The notes under the pieces were generated by a model, which worked only from the letters and a program-made list of their open reading frames with translations, was not told where the DNA came from and ran no database searches. Positions 34,090 to 42,752 of a DNA stretch of 64,000 nt are shown here, one piece after another. The DNA is from an uncultured Prevotellaceae bacterium (lineage in GTDB: Bacteria > Bacteroidota > Bacteroidia > Bacteroidales > Bacteroidaceae), in the NCBI GenBank assembly GCA_900315565.1, contig OMZS01000004.1:1-64000 (forward strand). The letters run 5' to 3'. Every line of letters begins with the position of its first letter. The first letter of the stretch is position 1. The position numbers and the translations under genes were made by a program.

Positions 34090-34779
34090 ATGGAAAACAA
34101 CAAGCTAAAAGCTTATCTGAACGACATCGGCAACGGCGAGCTGCTCAGCGACGAGCAAGAGCAGCAGCTTGCCGTGCGCATAGAGGCGGGCGACGACGAG
34201 GCCGCAGGGCAGCTGGTGAGTGCCAACCTGCGCTATGTGGTGAGCGTGGCCAAAGGCTATGCTGGCCGGGGGCTGGCACTCGACGACCTGGTGAGCGAAG
34301 GCAACATGGGGTTGCTGCGTGCCGCAGCCAAATATAAGGGTACGCAGAAAAAACGCTTCGTGGTGTTTGCCGCACCTTTTGTCCGCGAGAGCATAGAGCG
34401 CGCCATCAGCGAACAGGCAGGCCTCAGCAGCATGCCCACAGAGAAGGCTGATGCCGAGAAGTCGCGCAACAAGGTACGCTCGGTAGATGAGCCGATTCCG
34501 GCGGGCAGCAAGAACAGTTTCAGTCTGCTGCATGTGCTGGAAGACAAAGATTCGCCACGAGCCGACGTACAGGTGGAGCAAACCACGCTGACCGACGAGA
34601 TGATGCAGTCGCTCAGTCTGCTCAACGAGCGCGAGCAGCAAGTGGTGCGCCGCTGCTACGGAGTGGAATGCGAACCGCTTACCATGGCCGAAATCGGAGC
34701 CGAAATGGGACTCAAGCGCGAGCGTGTGCGCCAAATACGCGACAAAGCCCTGAGAAAGATGAGAAAGGGGCGCCCATGA
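34090..34779 (+). CDS. Sigma-70 family RNA polymerase sigma factor (RpoD-like paralogue)
   Basis: 229 residues. Region 1.2 (LKAYLNDIGNGELLSDEQEQ), region 2 (NLRYVVSVAKGYAGRGLALD, LVSEGNMGLLRAAAKY), a shortened middle and region 4 (LLNEREQQVVRRCYGVECEP, MAEIGAEMGLKRERVRQIRD). Where RpoD has a conserved aromatic pair for -10 melting (TYATWWIRQ), this protein has FVVFAAPFVRESIERA, so it probably reads a different promoter set than the primary sigma. It overlaps mnmA by 4 bp (ATGA). Confidence 0.85.
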   Translation: MENNKLKAYLNDIGNGELLSDEQEQQLAVRIEAGDDEAAGQLVSANLRYVVSVAKGYAGRGLALDDLVSEGNMGLLRAAAKYKGTQKKRFVVFAAPFVRESIERAISEQAGLSSMPTEKADAEKSRNKVRSVDEPIPAGSKNSFSLLHVLEDKDSPRADVQVEQTTLTDEMMQSLSLLNEREQQVVRRCYGVECEPLTMAEIGAEMGLKRERVRQIRDKALRKMRKGRP

Positions 34780-35879
34780 ACCTCGAGAACGTGCTGTTGA
34801 ACGACAAGGAAATCAAAGACAAACGTCTGGCCGTATTGCTGTCGGGCGGTGTAGATAGCTCGGTGGTGGTTTACGAACTCGTGCGCCACGGGCTGCAGCC
34901 CGATTGCTTCTACATAAAAATCGGTCCTGAGGAAGAGGAAGAGTGGGACTGCTCTAGCGAAGAAGACATGGAAATGGCCACAGCCGTGGCCCACAAATAC
35001 GGATGCCGTCTGCAAGTGGTCGATTGCCATCGCGAATATTGGGATGAGGTGACCCGCTACACCATGGACAAGGTGCGCGCCGGGCTCACTCCGAATCCCG
35101 ACGTGATGTGCAACCGACTCATAAAGTTTGGCGCGTTCGACCAGAAAATGGGGCACAACTACGACCTCATAGCAACAGGCCACTATGCCCAAACGGAAAT
35201 CATCGACGGACGCAAATGGCTCACCACAAGCCCTGACCCCGTGAAAGACCAAACCGATTTTCTGGCTCAGATTGAGACGTGGCAACTGAAGAAAGCGCTT
35301 TTCCCCATCGGCCACTTCGTGAAGGACGAGGTGCGCCAGATAGCAGAGCGCGAACATCTGGTGAACGCCCGTCGCAAGGACTCACAGGGCATTTGCTTCC
35401 TGGGAAAAATCAATTACAACGACTACCTGCGACGCTATCTTGGCGAGAAGCCCGGCGACGTGGTGGAACTGGAATCAGGACGCCGCATCGGCGAACACCG
35501 GGGACTGTGGTTCCACACCATCGGCCAGCGCAAGGGCCTCGGCTTTGGGCAGGGCCCATGGTTTGTGGTGAAAAAAGATGTCGCGAACAACATTCTCTTC
35601 GTCAGCCATGGCTACGACCCGCAGACAGCCTACAAGAGCCAATTTGGCGTTGCCGATTTCCACTTCCTCACCGAGGGCATCACGCAGCTACCCTGTCGCG
35701 TGACATTTAAGATTCGGCATACGCCCGAGTATCATCCCGCCACCGTTGAGCCGCACGAAGAAGGAGGGTTCACGGTAGTTTCCGCCCACCCCATCCACGG
35801 CGTGGCTCCTGGCCAGTTCTGCGTCATTTACGACGAGCAGCACCACCGGTGTTTTGGCAGCGGCGAAATCACCATCTGA
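34776..35879 (+). CDS. mnmA: tRNA-specific 2-thiouridylase
   Basis: 367 residues from the ATG that overlaps the sigma stop. MnmA thiolates U34 of tRNA Lys, Glu and Gln. PP-loop SGGVDS (23-28), catalytic Cys112 in NPDVMCNRLIKFG and Cys207 in DSQGICFLGKI, plus ATGHYAQ and the RKGLGFGQGPWFVV barrel segment, are all present. The length fits. Translational coupling to a sigma factor is unusual. Confidence 0.93.
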   Translation: MNLENVLLNDKEIKDKRLAVLLSGGVDSSVVVYELVRHGLQPDCFYIKIGPEEEEEWDCSSEEDMEMATAVAHKYGCRLQVVDCHREYWDEVTRYTMDKVRAGLTPNPDVMCNRLIKFGAFDQKMGHNYDLIATGHYAQTEIIDGRKWLTTSPDPVKDQTDFLAQIETWQLKKALFPIGHFVKDEVRQIAEREHLVNARRKDSQGICFLGKINYNDYLRRYLGEKPGDVVELESGRRIGEHRGLWFHTIGQRKGLGFGQGPWFVVKKDVANNILFVSHGYDPQTAYKSQFGVADFHFLTEGITQLPCRVTFKIRHTPEYHPATVEPHEEGGFTVVSAHPIHGVAPGQFCVIYDEQHHRCFGSGEITI

Positions 35880-35976
35880 CAAAGCAGAATGCTCATCAAC
35901 CAAAACAGGTGTCATGCAAAACTGCTCATTTGCAAAGTAGCAATTATCTGAAACAAAGAATTATAAAAACAAAGCC

Positions 35977-36294
35977 ATGTTACTGACAACTACTCCTACC
36001 ATTGAAGGCCACACCATTCGCGAATACAAGGGTTTGGTGACAGGCGAGACGATTATTGGTGCTAACTTCTGGAAAGACTTCAAAGCCAGCATCCGCGACA
36101 TTGTGGGTGGACGCAGCGGCTCGTATGAGCGTGTGTTGCGCGAGGCCAAGGACACTTCGCTACGCGAAATGGAAGACCGTGCCCGTGAGATGGGAGCCAA
36201 TGCCATTGTGGGCATCGATATTGACTATGAGACCATCGGTGCTGAGAATGCCATGCTGATGGTGGCAACCAGCGGCACGGCAGTAGTGATTTAA
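35977..36294 (+). CDS. YbjQ-family putative heavy-metal-binding protein
   Basis: 105 residues. The family pattern is clear: [59 protein letters not shown]. YbjQ (DUF74) proteins form pentamers; metal binding has been proposed but the role is unknown. Its stop overlaps that of the convergent HAD gene by three bases. Confidence 0.9.
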   Translation: MLLTTTPTIEGHTIREYKGLVTGETIIGANFWKDFKASIRDIVGGRSGSYERVLREAKDTSLREMEDRAREMGANAIVGIDIDYETIGAENAMLMVATSGTAVVI

Positions 36295-37034
36295 AGAGAC
36301 ATGTCTGGTGCGAAGGATACCAACTCCTTCCAACAGGCACCGAAGTCGGCCATACAGTTGAAAACGAGGCTTGCTCCTTCGTCGGCTAGCACTTGATTGG
36401 GCAGTGGGCCCGTGTTCACACCCACGGTAAAGATGCGGGCGGCAACGGCAGCCCTTACGCCCAGCGGTGCATTTTCAACCACAATGGCCTGCCAGGGCTC
36501 TACTCCACATTTCCGAAGCCCCATGAGATAAGGCTCTGGATGGGGTTTGCCGTGGCTCACGTCAAAACTGGTAACGACCAAATCCTCGGCTACAAGCCCG
36601 CGAAAATCGCTTGTCAGCTTATCGAGCAGTGTATGCTGACCGCTACCGGTAACCACGCCGATTTGCAGCCCTGACTGTTTGATTTTCTGCATCAGCTGCT
36701 CCACTCCCTCCATTTTTTTGGCAGGCGGACAGGCCGCAAACAGCGAAGTTTTGAGCTGATACATTTGCTGGGCTTCGTCGGCAGTGAGTTCACGGTGCCA
36801 TTGTTCGTGCGCCAGCAGCTTGATAGTTTCAACGCCACGCATGCCTTCGTAACGATAAGCATCGGCTTCGGCCATTTCTATTCCGCACTGCTTCATGGAG
36901 CGATGCCAACTGACAGCGTGATTGGGCATGCTGTCGTAGAGTACACCGTCCATATCAAAAAGCACGGCTTTGGGGCAAAAAGTCCCAAAGCCGTGCTTTT
37001 TCAAATATTGCTGAATGCTTGATTGAATGTTCAT
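36291..37034 (-). CDS. HAD-family phosphatase (beta-phosphoglucomutase-like)
   Basis: 247 residues from ATG 37034. Motif I is [16 protein letters not shown] with nucleophile and acid Asp; motif II is VVTGSG; motif III is the Lys of HGKPHPEPY; motif IV is [13 protein letters not shown] helical cap lies between about residues 40 and 110, as in the beta-PGM/YniC class. It is 12 bp after pgi, so a hexose-phosphate substrate is likely, but not proven. Confidence 0.87.
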   Translation of the reverse strand: MNIQSSIQQYLKKHGFGTFCPKAVLFDMDGVLYDSMPNHAVSWHRSMKQCGIEMAEADAYRYEGMRGVETIKLLAHEQWHRELTADEAQQMYQLKTSLFAACPPAKKMEGVEQLMQKIKQSGLQIGVVTGSGQHTLLDKLTSDFRGLVAEDLVVTSFDVSHGKPHPEPYLMGLRKCGVEPWQAIVVENAPLGVRAAVAARIFTVGVNTGPLPNQVLADEGASLVFNCMADFGACWKELVSFAPDMSL

Positions 37035-37049
37035 CACAGAGAGTTTGGG

Positions 37050-38405
37050 TTATGCCTCGCTGGCCAGACGCTCCTTGATGGCTTTCGAGTCGGCCTCGTA
37101 GCCGGGTTTGTCGAGCAGGGCAAACATATTCTTCTTGTAGGCCTCTACACCGGGCTGGTTGAACGGGTTCACGCCAAGCACATTGCCGCTGATGCCACAT
37201 GCAATCTCGAAGAAATAGATGAGCTGGCCAATGTAGTACTCGTTAAGCACAGGAACCGAAATGCGGATGTTGGGCACTCCGCCATCCACGTGAGCCAAAC
37301 GCGTTCCGAGCTCAGCCATTTTGTTGACTTCATCAACACGCTTGCCTGCCAAGAAATTCAGGCCGTCGAGATTCTCCTCGTCGCTGGGGAAAAGCAGCTG
37401 GCGGTTGGGCTGCTCAATTGAGATGACCGTTTCGAAGATGGTGCGCTCGCCCTCCTGAATCCACTGTCCCATGGAGTGCAGGTCGGTGGTGAAATCGCAC
37501 GATGCGGGGAAAATACCCTTGTTCTCCTTGCCCTCGCTCTCGCCGTAGAGCTGTTTCCACCATTCGCTGATGAAGTGGAGCTTGGGCTGGTAGTTCACCA
37601 TGATTTCTATTTTTTTGCCAGCGCCATAAAGGCCGTTACGCACAGCGGCATACTGAGCAGCTGGGTTCTCGTCGAAAGCAACATCCTTGCCACAAGCTTT
37701 CTCCATGGCCTGGGCACCCTCAACGAGTTTCACGATGTCGAAGCCGGCGCAGGCAATGGGCAGCAGGCCCACTGGTGTGAGCACCGAGAATCGTCCGCCC
37801 ACATTGTCGGGAATGATGAAACTCTTGTAACCCTCCTTGTCGGCGCAGGTACGGGCTGCACCGCGCTTAGCGTCGGTAATGGCCACGATTACTTTCTTGG
37901 CCTCTTCCTTGCCGCGCTGATCCTCGCACTGTTTTTTCAGCAGTCGGAAGGTGAGGGCGGTTTCGGTGGTGGTGCCGCTCTTAGAAATATTGATGACACC
38001 AAATTTCTTTCCTTTCAGATATTCGGTGAGCTCAGAGAGATAATCCTCGCCGATGTTGTTGCCGGCAAAGAGGATGGTGGGATTTTTTCCGTCGCCCAGC
38101 AGCCAGGCAAAACTGTTGCCAAGGGCCTCGATCACCGCGCGGGCACCCAGGTAGCTGCCACCAATGCCAGCCACCACCACTGCCTCGCAATTCTCGCGAA
38201 GCGTGTTGGCACAATCCTGTATCTCCTGCAGGAAATCGCTGCTAATGCTTGACGGCAGATGCAACCATCCTAAGAAATCGTTACCGGGGCATGTGCCGTT
38301 CTCCAATGCCTCCTGAGCGGCTTTTACCTGTGGCTCGAAAGCCTTCACTGCGCCCTCGCCGAGGAAACACGCAGCCTTTGTGATGTCAAGACAGATGTTC
38401 TTCAT
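37050..38405 (-). CDS. pgi: Glucose-6-phosphate isomerase
   Basis: 451 residues, the short bacterial form. It interconverts glucose-6-phosphate and fructose-6-phosphate. [19 protein letters not shown] and [20 protein letters not shown] bind the phosphate; [16 protein letters not shown] and the C-terminal [16 protein letters not shown] are signatures. In many Bacteroidales pgi follows lysS-gpsA; here three genes lie between gpsA and pgi. It is cotranscribed with the HAD gene. Confidence 0.95.
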   Translation of the reverse strand: MKNICLDITKAACFLGEGAVKAFEPQVKAAQEALENGTCPGNDFLGWLHLPSSISSDFLQEIQDCANTLRENCEAVVVAGIGGSYLGARAVIEALGNSFAWLLGDGKNPTILFAGNNIGEDYLSELTEYLKGKKFGVINISKSGTTTETALTFRLLKKQCEDQRGKEEAKKVIVAITDAKRGAARTCADKEGYKSFIIPDNVGGRFSVLTPVGLLPIACAGFDIVKLVEGAQAMEKACGKDVAFDENPAAQYAAVRNGLYGAGKKIEIMVNYQPKLHFISEWWKQLYGESEGKENKGIFPASCDFTTDLHSMGQWIQEGERTIFETVISIEQPNRQLLFPSDEENLDGLNFLAGKRVDEVNKMAELGTRLAHVDGGVPNIRISVPVLNEYYIGQLIYFFEIACGISGNVLGVNPFNQPGVEAYKKNMFALLDKPGYEADSKAIKERLASEA

Positions 38406-38462
38406 TTGTGTGTGATTTGTTTTTATTCTTTATGTTTGATTATTAGTATTAGCTCTTGTCGG

Positions 38463-38493
38463 CAAAATTACAAAAATAAGCCGAAACCACAAA
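38463..38493 (-). promoter_or_regulatory. pgi promoter
   Basis: Minus strand TTTG (38490-38493), 19 bp, TAATTTTG (38463-38470); TATTTTTG at 38471-38478 is a second possible -7 box. The -33 box lies in the loop of the upstream gene's terminator hairpin. Confidence 0.65.
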
Positions 38494-38504
38494 GGATTTC
38501 GGCT
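38471..38504 (-). terminator. Terminator of the 38539 gene, overlapping the pgi promoter
   Basis: An 8-bp stem (38497-38504 with 38479-38486) is followed on the minus strand by TATTTTTG. It ends the exported-protein gene just upstream, and the T-run is also a candidate pgi -7 region. Confidence 0.7.
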
Positions 38505-38538
38505 CGAAATTTTATGTAGTAAAAGAATTGTTATTGTG

Positions 38539-39255
38539 TCATTTTGTATTGTTCATGGCTACCAGTCCTTTTTCCATCAGAATGGGCAGCACGTTGGCTG
38601 CCGACTGGCGGTTGTGCTTGGCACTGACAGCATTGTATTTGGCCAGCAGGTCGGCATCGTTGGCCAGCAGGTTGCCGATGAACTCGTCGTTCATTCGGGT
38701 AACAGCGATCTTACCCTTTTCGTTGGCATTGCCGTCAAGAAGGTAGCAAACCTTGTCGCTCAAGCTCTCACCTGTAATCCAAAGAGCTGTAGAGCCGACA
38801 GTCAGTGCAATATCTGTGGCCAGGTCTTTGACAAAGATACCAGCAACATCCATGCCCAAGCTCAGCAGGAGCGGACCGCTGCAGGCTTTGTAGGCCAACA
38901 CGCAAATCTTGTCGTTGTCGTAGGGCACGGCCTGAGTGTAGCTGGAGATGTCGAGTGGAATGTCCTTGCAGCGCAGGTTGCGGCAGTTGACGAACAGCTG
39001 GTCACCATATTTCACTGCGAAGGCCTCTTTTTTCAGCACCTTGTCGGCAATTTTATCGCCTGTGCGGAAATAAATGTAGTTGTCGCCTGTTTTCAACTGG
39101 CAGGCCTGCATGGTGCGGCCTTCAGTGAGTTTCTCAACGGGTGTCCACTTGTCGGCTACAAAGTCGGCGTAGTTCATACAGTACTTTGCAACTTGTGCCT
39201 GAGCAAAGAGTGACAGGCAGCAGAAAAATGCTAAAACAAATACATTCTTTTTCAT
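38539..39255 (-). CDS. Exported protein of unknown function
   Basis: 238 residues. Signal peptide FVLAFFCCLSLFAQA. The mature part has several Cys and a central hydrophobic stretch (ACSGPLLLSLGMDVAGIFV) that may be buried or membrane-associated. It has its own promoter and terminator. I do not recognise the family; similar single-gene units are common in Bacteroidales. Confidence 0.6.
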   Translation of the reverse strand: MKKNVFVLAFFCCLSLFAQAQVAKYCMNYADFVADKWTPVEKLTEGRTMQACQLKTGDNYIYFRTGDKIADKVLKKEAFAVKYGDQLFVNCRNLRCKDIPLDISSYTQAVPYDNDKICVLAYKACSGPLLLSLGMDVAGIFVKDLATDIALTVGSTALWITGESLSDKVCYLLDGNANEKGKIAVTRMNDEFIGNLLANDADLLAKYNAVSAKHNRQSAANVLPILMEKGLVAMNNTK

Positions 39256-39312
39256 TTTGATTTCTGTTTTTTAATTATTGTTTTTTTGTTGTTTTGTTTC
39301 TGTTTGACGATG

Positions 39313-39343
39313 CAAAGGTATGGCGGACTCCGACATGCAGCAA
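39313..39343 (-). promoter_or_regulatory. Promoter of the 38539 gene
   Basis: Minus strand TTG (39341-39343), 20 bp, TACCTTTG (39313-39320), with about 50 nt of leader. Confidence 0.75.
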
Positions 39344-39553
39344 AAAATTTGTCCAAAACTCACAAAAGAACTTAGGACAAAAACAGAAATATGTGACAAA
39401 CGGCGAAAACAGTCTTCAAACTTGTCCGAAAACTGCCAAAAAACCTGTTTGAAACGCGTTTTAATCGGTTGTTTCCAAAATAATCTGGCAAAATGCTCCT
39501 TATGTTGGTTTATTTTTCTTACCTTTACGGCTGGAAAATAATAAATGTATAAT

Positions 39554-40612
39554 ATGGCCAAGAAAAAAGACAAAAACCATCTTCCTGATAATATGGGGAT
39601 GTTCAAAAAACAAGCTTTTGAGGAAGGAATGAAACACCTTGATTCAGAACAGCTAAAAATGATGAAAGAACTCGGCATCAACAGTTTTGACGATTTGATG
39701 GGAGTTTTAGCATTTACGGGCATCAATATGGATAAATTTATCGATTCTATTCAAAAAGACGAAGAGTTTCCTGAAACCGATGAGGAGTTTCGCAAGCGTT
39801 TCTTTGACGACGACTGGGAAGACGAAGACGATGATTTTGACGACGACGATGACTGGGATGACGACGACGAATTCGACTCAGATGACGACGACGAATTCGA
39901 CTCAGATGACGATGACGACGATAGCGAAGACGACGACGATTGGGATGATGACGACGAGGACATCACTTGCGTACTGCATGACACCAAACCACAGGAGTTT
40001 CATCTGCGAGTGAAACTCAACAATGCCCCCGTTCCTGTTTGGCGTGAGATGAAAGTTCCTTCCAACCTTTCGCTTGAGGCTTTTGCCTTTCTGCTTCAGG
40101 ACATCATGGGATGGCATCATGAGCACCTTCACCAGTTTATTCAGAAAGACGTGCACTATGTTTGTCCAAGAGATTTGGAATATTCAAAGCAAAGCCTTTT
40201 CCCCCAACGACACATTGACCACGATGCCAACAAATTTCATCTTGGCAACGTGTTTCAGGAGAAAGGCGACCGCATTGTGTTTGAATACGACTTTGGGAAC
40301 TCGTGGTATCACGACATCTGGCTCAAAGGTGTGCGCGACTATGAAGAGGGCGAGCAGCCTAAGGCGCGGCTGCTAAAAGGTAAAGGTGCCTGTCCACCCG
40401 AAGACTGCGGCGGCGTGTGGGGATATGCCAATCTGCTTGAATTGGCCTCCCAAAAGCGCAAGAGCGCAGACGAGAAAGAACGACTGGAGTGGTATGGCAT
40501 TGACCAACACTTCGACCCCAACTTCTTCGACCAAGAGGAAGAGGAGTATTTTATCGAAGAAGTTTGGGAAGACCTTATGTCTCTCGATAAAGAACTGAGA
40601 CAAGAGAAATAG
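39554..40612 (+). CDS. Plasmid pRiA4b ORF-3 family protein with acidic insert
   Basis: 352 residues from MAKKKDK; an ATG three codons upstream is possible. The C-terminal half is the pRiA4b ORF-3 (IS1096 TnpR-like) domain: QEFHLRVKLNNAPVPVWREM, LLQDIMGWHHEHLHQF, FEYDFGNSWYHDIWL, CPPEDCGGVWGYANLL, ending near the C-terminus. The N-terminal half ends in about 45 residues of nearly pure Asp/Glu/Trp/Phe (about 83-130) coded by a direct repeat (GACGACGACGAATTCGACTC-like). The domain occurs in mobile elements but also in many chromosomes; its activity is unknown. Confidence 0.8.
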   Translation: MAKKKDKNHLPDNMGMFKKQAFEEGMKHLDSEQLKMMKELGINSFDDLMGVLAFTGINMDKFIDSIQKDEEFPETDEEFRKRFFDDDWEDEDDDFDDDDDWDDDDEFDSDDDDEFDSDDDDDDSEDDDDWDDDDEDITCVLHDTKPQEFHLRVKLNNAPVPVWREMKVPSNLSLEAFAFLLQDIMGWHHEHLHQFIQKDVHYVCPRDLEYSKQSLFPQRHIDHDANKFHLGNVFQEKGDRIVFEYDFGNSWYHDIWLKGVRDYEEGEQPKARLLKGKGACPPEDCGGVWGYANLLELASQKRKSADEKERLEWYGIDQHFDPNFFDQEEEEYFIEEVWEDLMSLDKELRQEK

Positions 40613-40646
40613 GAGCACCCCTTTATTTGTCTGTCTGGCAGTTTTT

Positions 40647-41579
40647 TCAACCCCGTCTCTTCCTCCTTATAACTAAAAAAGCAATGACGGGCAAAGCCAC
40701 CAGTAACAAACAAAGGGCGACAGCTACAGCGGCGACAACGAGAAATCTGTTGTCGCTGTCTTTTTTTGTTTTCGACGATATACTCTTGTCATTATTAGAA
40801 TTCTTTGAGTCTGCATTTTGCAGTTCGCTTTGAATCAGCTGCTCGTTCCAGTCACTCATGTAGTCAGCAAAACTCGCCTCGGTGACGAGCTCAGGATTAA
40901 AGAGTCCTTGTTTAATGCGGGCGGCAATGGTGATGTGGCTGTCTTTGTCGAAGGGCTTCAGGGTAAAGGCGAGGATATTGTGGTTTTCGCTGACGAGGGT
41001 CTTGCCTTTAAAGCCAGAACTCCTTAATCGCGTGTTTTCTGTGGTGAACAGAACGTCGTTTTCGCCATAAACAATCACCTCGGCAAAGCGAGGAAAGGGA
41101 TAAACACCAGGTGAGATAAACTCATGGAGAAATCCGTCGGCATCGCTGAACCTGCGCAACAGGTTGGTGATGGTGTAGCTGATGTAGAACACACGGTAGC
41201 CGTTTTCGGCCAGCCCCCAGTGCATGATGTAGTTGTTTTCGCCCGTCTTTTCGATAGCGCACTTGTTGAGTTTATCGTATCGCGACCAGCGTGTGTCCCA
41301 GTTAGGAGAGTTTTTGAGGTAGTAGTTCTCGTTTTCGCGCGACACGTGGTAATCGTTCACCTTGCAGCCGTCGGGCACAGTGAGCGGAATGAAACATTCA
41401 GAGCTTTCCTGGTCGGCTGTTACGTGGCTGCGGGCGGTGACTTTAGCGTCGCCGTTGTCCGTCAGTCTCACAACTACGTAGAGCGAATCCATTACTGGTC
41501 CCGCCTTTAATAAAGAAGGAGCAAAAGAAAAAAACACACAGAGGAACAGAGTAGAAAAAGGTGCAAACGAAGCTCTCAT
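40647..41579 (-). CDS. Exported membrane-anchored protein, DUF2207-like N-terminus
   Basis: 310 residues. A signal peptide (STLFLCVFFSFAPSLLKA) is followed by an extracytoplasmic beta domain (SLYVVVRLTDNGDAKVTARS, SPGVYPFPRFAEVIVYG) and a C-terminal helix (VVAAVAVALCLLLVALPVIA) with an RRKRR stop-transfer tail. The layout resembles the first part of DUF2207 proteins but is shorter than those. Function unknown. It follows gpsA across a heptamer array. Confidence 0.55.
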   Translation of the reverse strand: MRASFAPFSTLFLCVFFSFAPSLLKAGPVMDSLYVVVRLTDNGDAKVTARSHVTADQESSECFIPLTVPDGCKVNDYHVSRENENYYLKNSPNWDTRWSRYDKLNKCAIEKTGENNYIMHWGLAENGYRVFYISYTITNLLRRFSDADGFLHEFISPGVYPFPRFAEVIVYGENDVLFTTENTRLRSSGFKGKTLVSENHNILAFTLKPFDKDSHITIAARIKQGLFNPELVTEASFADYMSDWNEQLIQSELQNADSKNSNNDKSISSKTKKDSDNRFLVVAAVAVALCLLLVALPVIAFLVIRRKRRG

Positions 41580-41591
41580 CTGGGGGGCTCG

Positions 41592-41647
41592 AAGATTAAA
41601 GATGAAAGATGAAAAATTAAAGATTAAAGTTCAATGTTCAAAGTTCA
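41592..41647. repeat. Heptanucleotide array (AAGATTA/AAGATGA/AAGTTCA x8)
   Basis: Eight 7-bp units in register, from AAGATTA at one end to AAGTTCA at the other, fill the gpsA-41579 gap. The unit sequence drifts while the period stays exactly seven. Confidence 0.85.
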
Positions 41648-41654
41648 AAGCTTA

Positions 41655-42650
41655 TCACCTAAAGCTGTCGGTGAGCAGTTTGATTTCAATCTGCGGGCTG
41701 ATGCGCTCGTAGAGAATGTTATAGACGGCGTCGAGTATGGGCATGTTAACGTGCATGTGGCGGTTGATTTCCTTCATACACTTGGTGCCAAAGTAACCTT
41801 CGGCAATCATTTCCATCTCTATCTGGGCCGACTTCACTGAGTAGCCTTTTCCTATCATGGTGCCAAACGTGCGGTTGCGCGAGAAATTGGAGTAGCCCGT
41901 TACGAGCAGGTCGCCAATATACACGCTATCATACACGTTGCGCTCGATGGGGTGCACGGCAGTGAGGAAACGCGACATTTCCTGCACGGCGTTCGACATG
42001 AGCACGGCCTGGAAATTGTCGCCATACTTCAAGCCCGAGCAGATGCCGGCAGCAATGGCATAAACATTCTTCAGCACCGACGAATACTCTATACCTATCA
42101 CGTCGCTCGACGTTTTGGTCTTGATATACTCGCTGGCCAGCACTTGGGTGAAGGCTTTGGCTTTTTCCTGGTCAGAGCAGCCCACGGTGAGGTAACTCAG
42201 TCGTTCGAGCGCCACTTCCTCGGCGTGACTAGGGCCACCTATGCAGGCCAGATTATCGTAAGGCACGTCATACACGCGGTGGAAGAACTCCGAGCACGAA
42301 AGGTTCTCGTCGGGCACGATGCCCTTGATGGCCGTCACGACAAATTTGTCGCGGATGCGCGTCTTGAGCTTCTTCAGATGGTTTTTCAGGTAGGGCGACG
42401 GCGTGACGAACACCAGTGTGTCGTAGGCCTCCACAATACGGTTCAGGTCGCTTGAAAACCAAATTTCGTCAAGATTGAAGTGCACACTGGTAAGATAGGC
42501 CGGATTGTGACCCATGCGACGGAAATCCTCAATACGGTCGTCGCGTCGCATGTACCACCCTATGTGGTGCGTGTGCCCCACAACGATTTTGGCAATGGCC
42601 GTAGCCCACGAGCCTCCGCCAATAATGGCTATCTTTCCGCAGTTGAACAT
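41655..42650 (-). CDS. gpsA: Glycerol-3-phosphate dehydrogenase [NAD(P)+]
   Basis: 331 residues from MFNCGKIAIIGGGSWATAI. It makes sn-glycerol 3-phosphate for phospholipids from DHAP. The Rossmann loop is at the N-terminus; TAIKGIVPDEN, CIGGPSHAEEVALER and SSVLKNVYAIAAGICSGLKY (catalytic Lys) are characteristic. Its C-terminus contains the usual FGTMIGKGYSVKSAQIEMEM segment. It lies 102 bp after lysS, an association conserved in Bacteroidales. Confidence 0.93.
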   Translation of the reverse strand: MFNCGKIAIIGGGSWATAIAKIVVGHTHHIGWYMRRDDRIEDFRRMGHNPAYLTSVHFNLDEIWFSSDLNRIVEAYDTLVFVTPSPYLKNHLKKLKTRIRDKFVVTAIKGIVPDENLSCSEFFHRVYDVPYDNLACIGGPSHAEEVALERLSYLTVGCSDQEKAKAFTQVLASEYIKTKTSSDVIGIEYSSVLKNVYAIAAGICSGLKYGDNFQAVLMSNAVQEMSRFLTAVHPIERNVYDSVYIGDLLVTGYSNFSRNRTFGTMIGKGYSVKSAQIEMEMIAEGYFGTKCMKEINRHMHVNMPILDAVYNILYERISPQIEIKLLTDSFR

Positions 42651-42752
42651 TATATAACTATTACATAAAACATAGTAACATACGAACAATTCAGAAACTC
42701 ACTATTCATTTAACGCGGTTACCTTGTTGTTAGTATGCTACTATGCCTATTT

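Noticed and set aside
39554-40612. Active transposon resolvase (TnpR annotation of the pRiA4b ORF-3 domain)
   Set aside because: No transposase, inverted repeats or target duplication are nearby, and the domain is common in chromosomes without mobility.
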